From Leucothrix arctica (GTDB lineage: Bacteria > Pseudomonadota > Gammaproteobacteria > Thiotrichales > Thiotrichaceae), in assembly GCF_003172895.1 (NCBI RefSeq), contig NZ_QGKL01000039.1, positions 248,001-312,000 on the forward strand: 64,000 bases of DNA, in the 5' to 3' direction. Positions within the stretch are counted from its first letter, which is position 1. Every line of letters begins with the position of its first letter. A program made the translations under genes and the position numbers. The notes below the pieces were generated by a model. It searched no databases, was not told the origin of the DNA, and was given only the letters and a program-made list of their open reading frames with translations. This document shows positions 9,742-19,531 of this stretch, piece after piece.

Positions 9742-10099
9742 TTAATATACGTCTTATCCATAAAGTATAAATAATGAGTGCCTGCAAGATCACAGCCCAC
9801 TAGCTGCCCTTGCGTAATTTTCTCCATCGAGTATAGCCGAATCTTCACATTAGCGGCAGGGTTTACCCCAATAAAAATCTTATCGAAATAACATGTCTAA
9901 AATCAACGGCATTTAAATTAGGAAGAGTGGCATTAGTTGTATCTATCCGCTGATAGGTGGGAATTCTATTCAGCGATACTTTCTTCATACTTAACTCATG
10001 ATTTATTGGCTTTATCAATAGGCCATTTATTCGAGCTGCAGAGCGAGGGTTCAGCAGATAGATAAATATTAAAACAATGATACGTATAGAGAAAATATT
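9742..10099. other. Divergent intergenic region without recognised gene
   Basis: 358 bases between two divergently read genes for OmpA-type proteins. It is AT-rich toward the right end. No open frame, tRNA or convincing promoter pair was recognised. It must contain the promoters for both directions. Confidence 0.5.
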
Positions 10100-13000
10100 A
10101 TGATATCTAAAAATAGAAATAGCTTCAAATGGGTTTATTTGCCTGTTGTTATTAGTTCAGCAGCAATCCTTACTTCTCAGTTAAGTGCGGGTGAATATCA
10201 GGCGCAAGATGCGCAGCAAGTACAAAGTATTGGTCATCAATATGTGGGTGGTCGTACACGTATTGGAGTAAGTGTTACAGATGATGGTGATGCAAGTGCA
10301 GACATCAATCATGTCTTCTCTGAGACTCAAAATAGTTCTACAAGCGGTGGCTTATGGGCAGGTGTTGAGTTAGACGGTGACGACAAAGGTATCGATGAAG
10401 GCGGCGTGCAGATTAATCATAACTGGGTTGCTCGTGACGGTCAGGGTAACGCTACTCATGTAAATAAGGCATTTGCTGCGTACGATCGTAATAGTGAAGA
10501 TGATGCTAAGGTAACTGTCGGTTACGGACAAGAAAGACAGAGCGGTTTCTGGGAAGGCCATGTAAGTAAGGGGGTATCTGACAAGCGTCTAGTGCAAGCG
10601 GCAACCGCGACAACTAAAGCTGTTTACGAGAAGGCTTTTGATTACGGTGTTGGTGCAAGTGTCGGAACACACCTAGCAAGTACAAATACTAAAATCACTG
10701 CAGGACTTGATCACCAATGGGGTGATGAGATGGCTTCTGATGAAGACACTGCAATGATGACGACACTTTCAGCAGGTGTTCAGCAGTACTTCCAAGGCAC
10801 ACCTCACAGTGTCGGTCTTAATGTAGCTGCATCCCGCACCAAAGGTGGTTATGACGGTGATGGTGATACAGAAACATCTGCAAACTTAAACTATAACTAT
10901 GAGTTTGGTGGCGGAAGTATCTACCAGCCAGATCAGCGCTACCGTCGTGTAAGAGTTGAGATTCCGGGTAAAGGTCGTGCAGCGACTTATGCTAAGAAGC
11001 CTGTTTACACTAAGCAGCCAATCTACAAAGATCAGCCTGTTTACAAGAACCAGCCTATCTATAAGAAAGAGCCTGTTTATACAAGTAAAACAGTGCGTGT
11101 TCCAACGGGTGGAACAATGGCTAAGAGTACAGTTGAGCTAGAAGGCCAAACGTTCTTCAAGCACGGCAGTGCGGTACTTATTCCATCAGCTCAGCAGCGT
11201 TTACGTCAAATTTCTGCTGAGATTAGAAAGCATGGTTACAAAGGTAATATTCGTATTACTGGAAACAGCTGTGGTCTACCAGATATGCACCAGGATAAAG
11301 TGCTATCTGAGCAGCGCGCATCAGCAGTACGTAACTTTATGATTGCTCAAGGCTTTAATCCTGCTCACCTTCAAGCTCGTGGTTTAGGTGCAACGCATCC
11401 TAAGTACTCTGCAGCTGCAGGTCAGGACTTTAAGAACCGTCGTGTAGATATCGAATACGTAACTGAGCGTCAGCAACGTATTAATGGTGGTGGTTTCCGT
11501 AACGAAACTAAGCAAGTGCAAAATGGTTTCCGTAACGTAATCACTGGTTACAAGCGTATTCAAACGGGTACTAAGAACGTTCAAGTGGGTGTGCGTAATG
11601 TACAGACTGGAACAACAGATATCCTAGTATCTCAAGGTGTCCCTGGTACTCCACGTGTTATCTGGAGAACTGAAGCGATCGCAACAACGCCAGCATGGAT
11701 TACACGAGCGCTACGTAGTAACTTTGATCACAACCGTTCTGTAGATACTTACCGTACAACAGCAGGTCAGGATGATCTATTTAATACGGATAGTAACTCA
11801 GCTCCGACAGCTAATAGTGACTCAGTTACTGTAGGTCAGGGTAAGGGCGCTTACATCAGTGTGCTAGATAACGATAGTGACTCAGAGAGTACAGTAAGTA
11901 TTCACGAGTTCGGCCAAGGTATGTATGGTTCTGTAACTCAAGACGGTGATCAGCTAATTTACACGGCAAATAGTGATTATGTTGGTAACGACAGTTTCAC
12001 ATACACAATTGTTGATGCAGGTGGTTTGAAGTCTGAAGCAACGGTCTTTGTAACGGTTACAGCTAACTCTACTTCGACGGGTAATACAGCTCCATCAGCA
12101 ACTAACGACATGGCGTCTACGACAGAAGATCAGAACGTATTGATTGATGTTGTTGCTAATGACACGGATGCTGAAAGTGACGTTAGTATTCAAAGTGTTT
12201 CAGCTGCAGGTAATGGTTCAGCTGTTATTGAGAATGGACAGGTACGTTATGCGCCAAACTCTGGATATGTTGGTGTTGACTCATTCACTTACACCATCGT
12301 TGATGCAGATGGCTTAACTGATACCGCGACGGTTACAGTAACAGTCAGCGGTAACGGTACTGTTAACACAGCACCTGTTGCACAAGATGATACTGCAACT
12401 ACAAATGCTGGTGAGGCTGTGACGATTCATGTAACGGGCAATGACTCGGATAATGAAAGCGCATTTAATATCGATAGCTTCGGCCAAGGCAGTAACGGTT
12501 CAGTAGTGAACGATAATGGTAAGCTTGTTTATACGCCTAACGCTGATTTCTCGGGTACTGATTCATTCACTTACACGATTATTGATGACAGTGGTTTGAC
12601 GGCTACAGCAACAGTGACGGTAACGGTTGTTAAAGCTGCTTCAGCAAATAATGCGCCGATCGCACTAGATGACAATGCAAGTACGACCGCTAATAACTCT
12701 GTAACAATCAACGTGCTTGGAAATGACTTTGACTATGATGAGGGTGACTTAGCATCACTTAAGAGTCACGCTACAAGTAGTAACAAAGGTGGAACGATTG
12801 CTACTGTAAATGGCCAGCTAGTGTATACACCAGCGGCAGGTTTTACTGGAACTGATACCTTCACTTACGTTATCGAAGATAACTACGGCCTTACAAGTAC
12901 AGCGACAGTAACTGTTGTTGTTTCAGCAGGTGGCGTAGTGTGTAACACAGACTGTACAGTTGCTCACATTGATGACGAACTAACGAGCAAGAACATTGCT

Positions 13001-13225
13001 GTTACTATCGATGTGTTGGCTAACGATTCAGGTACTGGTCTTAACATCGTTGAAGTAAGCCAAGGCGCTAGCGGCCAAGTTACAATAAGCGGTAACAAGG
13101 TTGTTTACACTCCAGCGACTGACTTTGTTGGTAACGATGTGTTTTGGTACAAGATTGTTGATGCAAGTGGTTATGCAACAAGTAACCAAGTAATGGTTTA
13201 CGTAGTAGATGACTCTAAGAAATAA
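10100..13225 (+). CDS. Outer-membrane protein with central OmpA domain and five cadherin/Big_9-like repeats
   Basis: 1041 residues. A signal peptide (about 1-31) is followed by a beta-strand-rich region (40-275) that may form a barrel. A run of six-residue repeats follows (KKPVYT, KQPIYK, KDQPVY...). The OmpA-like domain is at about 345-455 (LSEQRASAV, NRRVDIEY), with a second short-repeat run (NVQTGT, RNVITG) directly after it. Five modules of about 90 residues then extend to the C-terminus, each with an NDxD turn and a FTYTIVDxxGL strand, typical of tandem-95/cadherin-like surface proteins. In the OmpA domain the usual GHTDS is GNSCG, so the Asp that contacts diaminopimelate is missing. A clear terminator follows. 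Confidence 0.85.
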   Translation: MISKNRNSFKWVYLPVVISSAAILTSQLSAGEYQAQDAQQVQSIGHQYVGGRTRIGVSVTDDGDASADINHVFSETQNSSTSGGLWAGVELDGDDKGIDEGGVQINHNWVARDGQGNATHVNKAFAAYDRNSEDDAKVTVGYGQERQSGFWEGHVSKGVSDKRLVQAATATTKAVYEKAFDYGVGASVGTHLASTNTKITAGLDHQWGDEMASDEDTAMMTTLSAGVQQYFQGTPHSVGLNVAASRTKGGYDGDGDTETSANLNYNYEFGGGSIYQPDQRYRRVRVEIPGKGRAATYAKKPVYTKQPIYKDQPVYKNQPIYKKEPVYTSKTVRVPTGGTMAKSTVELEGQTFFKHGSAVLIPSAQQRLRQISAEIRKHGYKGNIRITGNSCGLPDMHQDKVLSEQRASAVRNFMIAQGFNPAHLQARGLGATHPKYSAAAGQDFKNRRVDIEYVTERQQRINGGGFRNETKQVQNGFRNVITGYKRIQTGTKNVQVGVRNVQTGTTDILVSQGVPGTPRVIWRTEAIATTPAWITRALRSNFDHNRSVDTYRTTAGQDDLFNTDSNSAPTANSDSVTVGQGKGAYISVLDNDSDSESTVSIHEFGQGMYGSVTQDGDQLIYTANSDYVGNDSFTYTIVDAGGLKSEATVFVTVTANSTSTGNTAPSATNDMASTTEDQNVLIDVVANDTDAESDVSIQSVSAAGNGSAVIENGQVRYAPNSGYVGVDSFTYTIVDADGLTDTATVTVTVSGNGTVNTAPVAQDDTATTNAGEAVTIHVTGNDSDNESAFNIDSFGQGSNGSVVNDNGKLVYTPNADFSGTDSFTYTIIDDSGLTATATVTVTVVKAASANNAPIALDDNASTTANNSVTINVLGNDFDYDEGDLASLKSHATSSNKGGTIATVNGQLVYTPAAGFTGTDTFTYVIEDNYGLTSTATVTVVVSAGGVVCNTDCTVAHIDDELTSKNIAVTIDVLANDSGTGLNIVEVSQGASGQVTISGNKVVYTPATDFVGNDVFWYKIVDASGYATSNQVMVYVVDDSKK

Positions 13226-13261
13226 GTCTTCTGTAAACCTAGCTTAGGCTAAGGATGGCCT

Positions 13262-13295
13262 CAAAAAAACCGCGACTTGTTCGCGGTTTTTTTGT
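13262..13295 (+). terminator. Rho-independent terminator after the OmpA/tandem-repeat gene
   Basis: A GC stem CCGCGA / TCGCGG with loop CTTGT, preceded by an A-run and followed by TTTTTTT. The A-run and T-run extend the stem, and the hairpin could work in both directions. Confidence 0.9.
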
Positions 13296-13435
13296 ATCTG
13301 TTACTTTTTCATCAAGGGTTCAAGGTGTGCCACTTATCAATAGGAGTCTCCCGCCTACGATGTATTGCATGGCTGTTACAGCGGCTTTTATTTTATACCT
13401 AAGTGTTACATATTCTTTATTACTAAGGTGTCTAG

Positions 13436-16201
13436 ATGAAAGCTGAACTGTTAAGCAGGATGTTAGTTTTGCTTCCTCTGCTACTTCCGATGTCTGCGAT
13501 GGCAGAAAATTCGGAAACGGGTAGTTGGACGGATGTTATTCCAATGGAGATTGTTCCAGTGGCGGTGGCGAACTTGCCGAATGGAAATTTGCTAACTTGG
13601 TCAGCAAGAGACCGTTACGCTTTCGGCGGAAACCTCGGACGTACTTACACGTCTATCTTTGACCCCTATAATCTTTCCTCATCCACCGTTGTTGTGAGTA
13701 ATACGCAGCACGACATGTTTTGTCCTGGTATCAGTAACTTGCCCGATGGGCGTGTGTTGGTGAATGGTGGTTCAGGTAATGATCAAACCAGTCTTTACAA
13801 CCCTGTTACCGACCTATGGGAGTCGGGCGATAAGATGAATACGGTGCGTGGCTATCAAGGAAACGTAACCTTATCTGATGGTTCAGTGTTTACCGTAGGT
13901 GGCTCATGGAGTGGCGCACGGGGTAATAAAAACGCAGAGGTTTGGACCGAAGCGACAGGTTGGGTGGCTTATCCAGAAATAACGGCAGATGAAACAGTAC
14001 GTGATGGTTCTGAAATAGAGCCACAAGGTAACTATCGTGATGATAACCATGCATGGCTTTGGGCTGCTCCGAATGGGAAGATTTTCCATGCAGGGCCAAG
14101 TCAAAACATGCACTGGATTGATCCTGACGGTGAAGTCAAAGTAACAGCCGCTGGCACACGTGGGTCAGACCCTTACTCCATGAATGGCACCACCGTCATG
14201 TATGACATTGGTAAAATCCTAAAAGTAGGTGGCGCGCAAGCTTACGGTGGTGGTTTCCTCGGAAGTAAACGCGCGCACATTATCGATATCAACCAAGATA
14301 CCCCGGCTGTTGAAGAAGTGCAGAACACTGCCTATAACCGAACCTTGCACAGCTCCGTTGTGTTGCCTAACGGTGAAGTGTTTCTTGTTGGCGGTATGAA
14401 AAATACCATCATATTCTCCGACCTTGATGCGGTATTGACGCCAGAGCTTTGGAATCCAGAGACAAAAACTTGGAAGCAACTCAGCGCAATGGCGATACCG
14501 CGTACTTATCATAGTACGGCGATATTACTTAATGATGGTCGTGTGTTTGTTGGTGGAGGAGGGTTGTGCGGTACATGTACGGTCAATCATCCCGATGCGG
14601 AAATTTACTCACCCCCGTATTTGTTTGTTGATGGTACCGATACGCTTGCGACACGCCCTGTGATAAATAGCGCACCAAGCACTGCTAATTACGATAGTTA
14701 TATCAATGTACTCACTAACTCAGCAGTCACTAACATGTCATTATTACGCGCTAGCTCTGCGACCCACAGCGTAAACAATGAACAGCGTAGAATACCGCTA
14801 ACGTTTGATACTAATGCGGCAAACAACTACTCCGTAAAAATGCCGTCTCGCAACTTAGCACCTCCGGGTAATTACATGTTATTCGTGATGAATGCAGCGG
14901 GAGTGCCAAGTGTGTCTAAAGTTGTTTTAGTCGGTAGCGCAGAAGTTAAGTCTTTAGTGACGGATGGTGATTATTGGTTAGAGTCACCATCATTTGGTGA
15001 GCGCCTAACATCTCAAGCAAACAACCAAACGTTAATGGCAGTCGCTGGCACGCAAGATACTCAGAAGTGGAGCATAAGACATTTAGGTGATCGAATTTAT
15101 ACGTTACAAAATGTTGCATCAGGCCGTTACCTTGAAGTTGAAAACTCAGCCTGTGCAAACTTAAGTGTTGTTTCTAGTGCCACGACCGACGTAGGTGACA
15201 ACCGTCGTTGGGTCATGACACGTAATGGCGACAGTTTTAACTTCCGTCCATTGCACTGCAAAACTCAATCACTTGACCGAGAAGCTGGTCGCGCGGGTGC
15301 CGCAGCAATTAGCTATACATTCCAAGCTAACCACACACCTCAACTTTGGAATGTAACGAGTGCTGGAGCGGTAGCCCCTTATCCTGTGGCGATTACTGAA
15401 ACGGTGAGTACGCCAGTCAATACAGCACTAACGATAGATGTTTTAAGTAATGATATCGGTAGCGGTCTGACAATATCCAGTGTCAATGATTGGACTGAAA
15501 ATGCAGGTAGAGCATCGGTCGTTAATAATCAAATTAGCTACACACCGGATACAGGCTTTGCAGGTACAGATGCCTTTTGGTATGTGATTGCTGATAGCCA
15601 AGGTCGTAGTAATAGTGTCCGAGTTATTGTCGAAGTCACGGGTGAAGGAAGTCCAAACCCAGTTGGTGTTGCAGATAACGCAACGACGCTAATCAATACG
15701 ACGATTACGATTGATGTATTGGCAAACGATATAGGGTCAGGTTTAACGATTCCAGAGCTAGGCGCTTGGTCGCTTAAAGGTGGCTCGTTGGTGTTGGTGA
15801 ATAACCAAGTCCAATATTCACCTGCACAAGACTTCACCGGTGAAGACAAGCTTTGGTACAACTTTGCAGACTCACAAGGCCGCACAAACTATGGTGAGGT
15901 AACGATTAATGTTGAAGCGTCAACAGATGCCGCTTACCCAGTTGCAGTGAGTGAAACCGTGAATACGCCAACAAATACACCAATCACAATAGACGTATTA
16001 GCCAATGATACAGGTCTTGGGTTAAGTATTTTAGAAGTGAATGCTTATGCGGTGAATGGCGGAACAGTAATTCAAAGTGGGAGTCGTTTAATTTACACAC
16101 CTGCTAGCAATTACTCAGGGCAAGACAGTTTTTGGTACGCCGTTACTGACTCACTTGGTAGAGCAAATGCTATACAGGTGTTTGTAAATGTAGGTAGTTA
16201 A
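13436..16201 (+). CDS. Secreted galactose oxidase-like copper radical oxidase with ricin-type and Big_9-like domains
   Basis: 921 residues with a signal peptide (1-23, cut near AMA-EN). Residues about 30-395 form a kelch-type propeller and about 405-500 the galactose oxidase early-set domain (DUF1929). Compared with fungal galactose oxidase from memory, every active-site residue has a counterpart: C96 (FCPGIS) and Y140 (RGYQ) for the thioether cofactor, W158 (GGSWSG) stacking on it, and Y358/H359 (RTYHS) plus H444 (ATHSVN) as copper ligands. Spacings of 44, 18 and 86 residues equal those in the fungal enzyme. A ricin-like beta-trefoil (about 508-643) and three repeats of about 90 residues follow. 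It probably oxidises a primary alcohol or aldehyde on a sugar, giving hydrogen peroxide; the substrate is unknown. AAGGTG lies before the ATG. Confidence 0.9.
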   Translation: MKAELLSRMLVLLPLLLPMSAMAENSETGSWTDVIPMEIVPVAVANLPNGNLLTWSARDRYAFGGNLGRTYTSIFDPYNLSSSTVVVSNTQHDMFCPGISNLPDGRVLVNGGSGNDQTSLYNPVTDLWESGDKMNTVRGYQGNVTLSDGSVFTVGGSWSGARGNKNAEVWTEATGWVAYPEITADETVRDGSEIEPQGNYRDDNHAWLWAAPNGKIFHAGPSQNMHWIDPDGEVKVTAAGTRGSDPYSMNGTTVMYDIGKILKVGGAQAYGGGFLGSKRAHIIDINQDTPAVEEVQNTAYNRTLHSSVVLPNGEVFLVGGMKNTIIFSDLDAVLTPELWNPETKTWKQLSAMAIPRTYHSTAILLNDGRVFVGGGGLCGTCTVNHPDAEIYSPPYLFVDGTDTLATRPVINSAPSTANYDSYINVLTNSAVTNMSLLRASSATHSVNNEQRRIPLTFDTNAANNYSVKMPSRNLAPPGNYMLFVMNAAGVPSVSKVVLVGSAEVKSLVTDGDYWLESPSFGERLTSQANNQTLMAVAGTQDTQKWSIRHLGDRIYTLQNVASGRYLEVENSACANLSVVSSATTDVGDNRRWVMTRNGDSFNFRPLHCKTQSLDREAGRAGAAAISYTFQANHTPQLWNVTSAGAVAPYPVAITETVSTPVNTALTIDVLSNDIGSGLTISSVNDWTENAGRASVVNNQISYTPDTGFAGTDAFWYVIADSQGRSNSVRVIVEVTGEGSPNPVGVADNATTLINTTITIDVLANDIGSGLTIPELGAWSLKGGSLVLVNNQVQYSPAQDFTGEDKLWYNFADSQGRTNYGEVTINVEASTDAAYPVAVSETVNTPTNTPITIDVLANDTGLGLSILEVNAYAVNGGTVIQSGSRLIYTPASNYSGQDSFWYAVTDSLGRANAIQVFVNVGS

Positions 16202-17154
16202 ACCTTGCTGTTAGCGGTCATGGTGCTTTCATATAAGTCCATGACTGCTTCTGCATTGACGCTCATGCAAACGCTTGAGTCAGAAATATTTTCCCAATGA
16301 TCAAAAGCATAGTCATAACCCGTACGCTTAAGGATCGTTTGTCCCAATGCAACGCCTTCAGTCGCGACGCGTACTGGGCCAACTTCAACACCAAACAGGC
16401 TTGGGTCAATCACGTAGGCAATCGCCGAAGAGTCATGCACATAGCAGCCATCAGCACCACGTGATGCTTTATAAAAGTCAGAATAAAAACGCCCAGCCTT
16501 ATACAGAAACTCACCGCACATAGGGTTTTTATCGCGAATGTTTGCTTGAACCTGATCTGACATCACCACTTTGTGAGTCACGTCTAAGCCGACCATGTGA
16601 ACGTGCCAGTCAGCAGTAAATACCTTATCTGCTGCATGAGGGTCGCCTACAATATTAGCTTCTGCCACAGGGGACATATTGCCACCTTCGAGCACTGTGC
16701 CACCCATGATCACGACATTCTTAACTAAAGATGCAATTTTTGGTTCTAGTTGCAACGCTAACGCAAGATTACCCAAAGGCCCGATAGCGACCAACGTCAC
16801 TTCATGTGGGTTTTCCAATACCATCTGAACAATAAATTCAGCAGCTGACGGTTCAATAGCCTCGCCTTTTGGTGCGGGTAAATTAACATTGCCGAAGCCA
16901 TCTTTACCGTGTACAAAATCAGGGAATGGCAGACCCTTTTGTACCATTGGTTTTGCTACGCCACGCGCAACAGGAATATCATGACCGCTCATTTCAACGA
17001 GTCTAAGTGCGTTGTCTGTGGCCATATCGACCGACACATTACCAAAGGTTGTGGTCAGTCCTAAGATCTCTAATTTCGGAGATGCCATCGCAAAAAATAT
17101 TGCCATTGCATCATCAATGCCGGGATCCGTATCTATAATTATCTTTTCAGGCAT
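16198..17154 (-). CDS. Nucleoside hydrolase (IUNH family)
   Basis: 318 residues. The N-terminal IIDTDPGIDDAMAI motif supplies the calcium-binding aspartates typical of inosine-uridine nucleoside hydrolases, and VHDSSAIAYV near residue 240 carries the conserved His-Asp. It splits a ribonucleoside into base and ribose. It overlaps the ribokinase gene upstream by eight bases, so the released ribose can be phosphorylated by the partner. Its stop overlaps that of the convergent oxidase gene in TTAA, with no terminator visible between them. The preferred base cannot be told from sequence alone. Confidence 0.93.
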   Translation of the reverse strand: MPEKIIIDTDPGIDDAMAIFFAMASPKLEILGLTTTFGNVSVDMATDNALRLVEMSGHDIPVARGVAKPMVQKGLPFPDFVHGKDGFGNVNLPAPKGEAIEPSAAEFIVQMVLENPHEVTLVAIGPLGNLALALQLEPKIASLVKNVVIMGGTVLEGGNMSPVAEANIVGDPHAADKVFTADWHVHMVGLDVTHKVVMSDQVQANIRDKNPMCGEFLYKAGRFYSDFYKASRGADGCYVHDSSAIAYVIDPSLFGVEVGPVRVATEGVALGQTILKRTGYDYAFDHWENISDSSVCMSVNAEAVMDLYESTMTANSKV

Positions 17155-18055
17155 CTATAATTCCTTGGTCGATCAATTGCTGAGAGGTCGGGATACTATC
17201 AGAAGCACCCAAAGCCTGAACGGTTACTGCTGCCGCCTTGCAGGCAACACTTAGCGCTGTTTCTATATCTTTACCAGTAATGCACTGTTGAACAAAGTAA
17301 CCAATAAAAGTATCACCCGCAGCAGTTGTGTCAACTGCGACAACACGTTCAGCAGGTTGTTTGATTAAGTTCTCAGCATCCTTATACACTACACCTTGCT
17401 TGCCTAGTGTTAGTATGATTTTTAAGTGGGGGTTCTTTTGGTGTAAATACTCGACCAACTCATCCGGTCGATCTTTGCTTAGCGCATCGTTTGCTGCGAA
17501 CTGTAAGGCTTCTACTTCGTTCATGACCAAGTAATCAACACAGTCTAGCGGGACACTCGCAATATCTGCTGGCATTGGGGCCGGGTTATAAACGACGGTC
17601 ATGTCATGATCTTTTGCGAGCTTCATGACTTCAGTTGTTAGGTTACATTCGTGTTGTAATAGTAACCAATCATCTCGTTCGGCATTGCTCAAGCATTCTG
17701 CGACATTGGAGATCGAGAAGCTTTGGTTGGCACCACCAAATAGCAAAATCGAGTTTTCACCAGCATCACTCACTTGAATAATTGCGTGGCCTGTTGGTTC
17801 TTCGACGTGCTCAACGCAGTAAACACCGATACCATCTGCTTGCAGTTTACGAAAAATCCAATCGTCAAAAGAACTAACCCTACCAATGTGCTGAACACTA
17901 GCGCCAGCACGTGCGAGTGCGATAGACTGGTTAGCCCCTTTTCCGCCGAGCATCATTTGGTAGTGATCGCTAGCTAGAGTTTCACCTGGTTGTATAAAGC
18001 GTGGAACGCGGTAGATATGATCAATGTTAATTGAGCCATAGTTGAATACTTTCAT
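17147..18055 (-). CDS. rbsK: Ribokinase (PfkB family)
   Basis: 302 residues. It has the PfkB N-terminal signature (GGKGANQSIALARAGA) and the C-terminal VDTTAAGDTFIGYF anion-hole motif with the catalytic Asp. It phosphorylates ribose at O5 using ATP. It is the first gene of a two-gene unit with nucleoside hydrolase (eight-base overlap), a nucleoside-ribose salvage pair. AAGGAGGTTTC precedes the ATG. The gene is divergent from the 2OG oxygenase gene across 82 bases. Confidence 0.92.
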   Translation of the reverse strand: MKVFNYGSINIDHIYRVPRFIQPGETLASDHYQMMLGGKGANQSIALARAGASVQHIGRVSSFDDWIFRKLQADGIGVYCVEHVEEPTGHAIIQVSDAGENSILLFGGANQSFSISNVAECLSNAERDDWLLLQHECNLTTEVMKLAKDHDMTVVYNPAPMPADIASVPLDCVDYLVMNEVEALQFAANDALSKDRPDELVEYLHQKNPHLKIILTLGKQGVVYKDAENLIKQPAERVVAVDTTAAGDTFIGYFVQQCITGKDIETALSVACKAAAVTVQALGASDSIPTSQQLIDQGIIDA

Positions 18056-18137
18056 GAAACCTCCTTGTAGCTTAATTAACTCAAAATATCTTATGATAGA
18101 TAGTAATAATAAATAATGCCAAAAGGATAATGGAATT

Positions 18138-18974
18138 ATGCAAGTTTCAAAAATTGATTGTCGGTCAGATCACGCAGCTAAAAACTTCGTGGAATCTTTA
18201 CGAAATACGGGCTTTGCTATTTTGCAATTTCATCCTATTGACTCAGATTTAGTATCGCAGGTGTATTCCGATTGGGCACGTTTTTTTTCGAGCGAAGGTA
18301 AGCACGAATATCACTTCAACGCGAAGACTCAGGATGGCTTCTTTCCATTCTTGAGTGAAAATGCAAAAGGCGCAAAGGCGAAGGATTTAAAAGAGTTCTA
18401 TCATTACTACCCTTGGGGTCAGTGCCCTGACTTTTTAGAAGAAGCGACATCGCGTCTTTATAAGCAACTAAATGGCTTAGCCATGTTGTTGCTCGACTGG
18501 GTTGAGCAGGAAAGTCCTGAGGCCATTCGTAAAAACTACTCTATGCGCTTGAGTGATATGGTTAACCCAAGCGATGGCACGCTAATGCGTATTTTGAATT
18601 ACCCAGCAATGAAGGGTGATGAAGTACCCAGTGCCATTCGTGCAGCAGCGCATGAAGACATTAACTTACTGACTTGCTTAGTGGCGAGTACTGAGCCAGG
18701 TCTTCAGGTTAAAGACTTGGACGGTAACTGGCATGATGTAGATTGTGATCCGGGCAGTATTGCAGTCAATGTGGGTGATATGTTACAGATGTGTTCGGAT
18801 AACTACTTCCCATCGACGACCCATCGAGTGATCAACCCTGATACGGGTACTGAAAATAAGGCGCGTTTGTCGATTCCTTTATTCTTGCACCCACGACCAG
18901 AAGTGGTACTTTCTGATGATCACACGGCAGGAACATTCTTATTGCAGCGTCTAAAAGAAATAGGTTTGAAGTAA
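18138..18974 (+). CDS. 2-oxoglutarate/Fe(II)-dependent oxygenase, isopenicillin N synthase-like
   Basis: 278 residues. The iron triad is visible as H172-x-D174 (AHEDINLL) and H229 (TTHRV), and the 2-oxoglutarate clamp as R243-L-S245 (ARLSIPLF). The N-terminal half matches the non-haem dioxygenase region of the isopenicillin N synthase-like group. Substrate unknown: members hydroxylate or cyclise amino acids, nucleobases or secondary metabolites. It stands alone, divergent from the nucleoside salvage pair and upstream of a DsbA-like gene. A link to nucleoside or base metabolism is possible but rests only on position. Confidence 0.82.
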   Translation: MQVSKIDCRSDHAAKNFVESLRNTGFAILQFHPIDSDLVSQVYSDWARFFSSEGKHEYHFNAKTQDGFFPFLSENAKGAKAKDLKEFYHYYPWGQCPDFLEEATSRLYKQLNGLAMLLLDWVEQESPEAIRKNYSMRLSDMVNPSDGTLMRILNYPAMKGDEVPSAIRAAAHEDINLLTCLVASTEPGLQVKDLDGNWHDVDCDPGSIAVNVGDMLQMCSDNYFPSTTHRVINPDTGTENKARLSIPLFLHPRPEVVLSDDHTAGTFLLQRLKEIGLK

Positions 18975-19057
18975 GTCTTTTTTGTTAGAATATTGTGCAA
19001 CCAATACGTCTTTATAAACGTCTAGATATAAGTCCAATAATTTATTAGGTCATAATA

Positions 19058-19531
19058 ATGAGCATAAAAAAACAACAGCGAGAGATTCGTGCACAAAAAC
19101 AAGCAGAAGCTGAGAAAAAGGCTAATCAAAAAGCTAAGTTAATGCGCTTTACATTACTAGGTGTTGCTGGTTTTGCAGTTGCTTTAATACTGTTTACAGC
19201 CTTCCGTAGCGTCACGATGGCACCGCCAAGTGTGACAGAGATTGTTGCTAGTGATCATGTTAAAGGTAACCCGGATGCGCCTTTAACGATTGTCGAATAC
19301 TCTGACCTTCAGTGTCCGGCTTGTCGTGCGCAACACGAGTCGATCCAGAAAGTGTGGGCACCAATTAAAGGTAGCGTCCGTTTTGTTTATCGCCACTTCC
19401 CATTAACTAACATTCACCCGCATGCCTTAACGGCAGCGTATTACTCTGAAGCGGCGGCAAAGCAGGATAAGTTTTGGGAAATGCATGACTTAATGTTTGC
19501 CACTCAAACAATTTGGAGCGGTACTAAATGA
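19058..19531 (+). CDS. DsbA-family thiol oxidoreductase, N-terminal part (gene split by frameshift)
   Basis: 157 residues. A basic, helical N-terminus is followed by one membrane anchor (about 29-48) and then a thioredoxin-fold start with active site CPAC (LQCPACRAQH). The frame ends at TGA after IWSGTK, in the middle of the fold. The missing half is encoded at once in the next frame. Homologous proteins are single chains of about 230 residues. One lost A in the run before the stop (AAAA to AAA) would explain it. Expected role: periplasmic disulfide exchange, membrane-anchored. Confidence 0.75.
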   Translation: MSIKKQQREIRAQKQAEAEKKANQKAKLMRFTLLGVAGFAVALILFTAFRSVTMAPPSVTEIVASDHVKGNPDAPLTIVEYSDLQCPACRAQHESIQKVWAPIKGSVRFVYRHFPLTNIHPHALTAAYYSEAAAKQDKFWEMHDLMFATQTIWSGTK

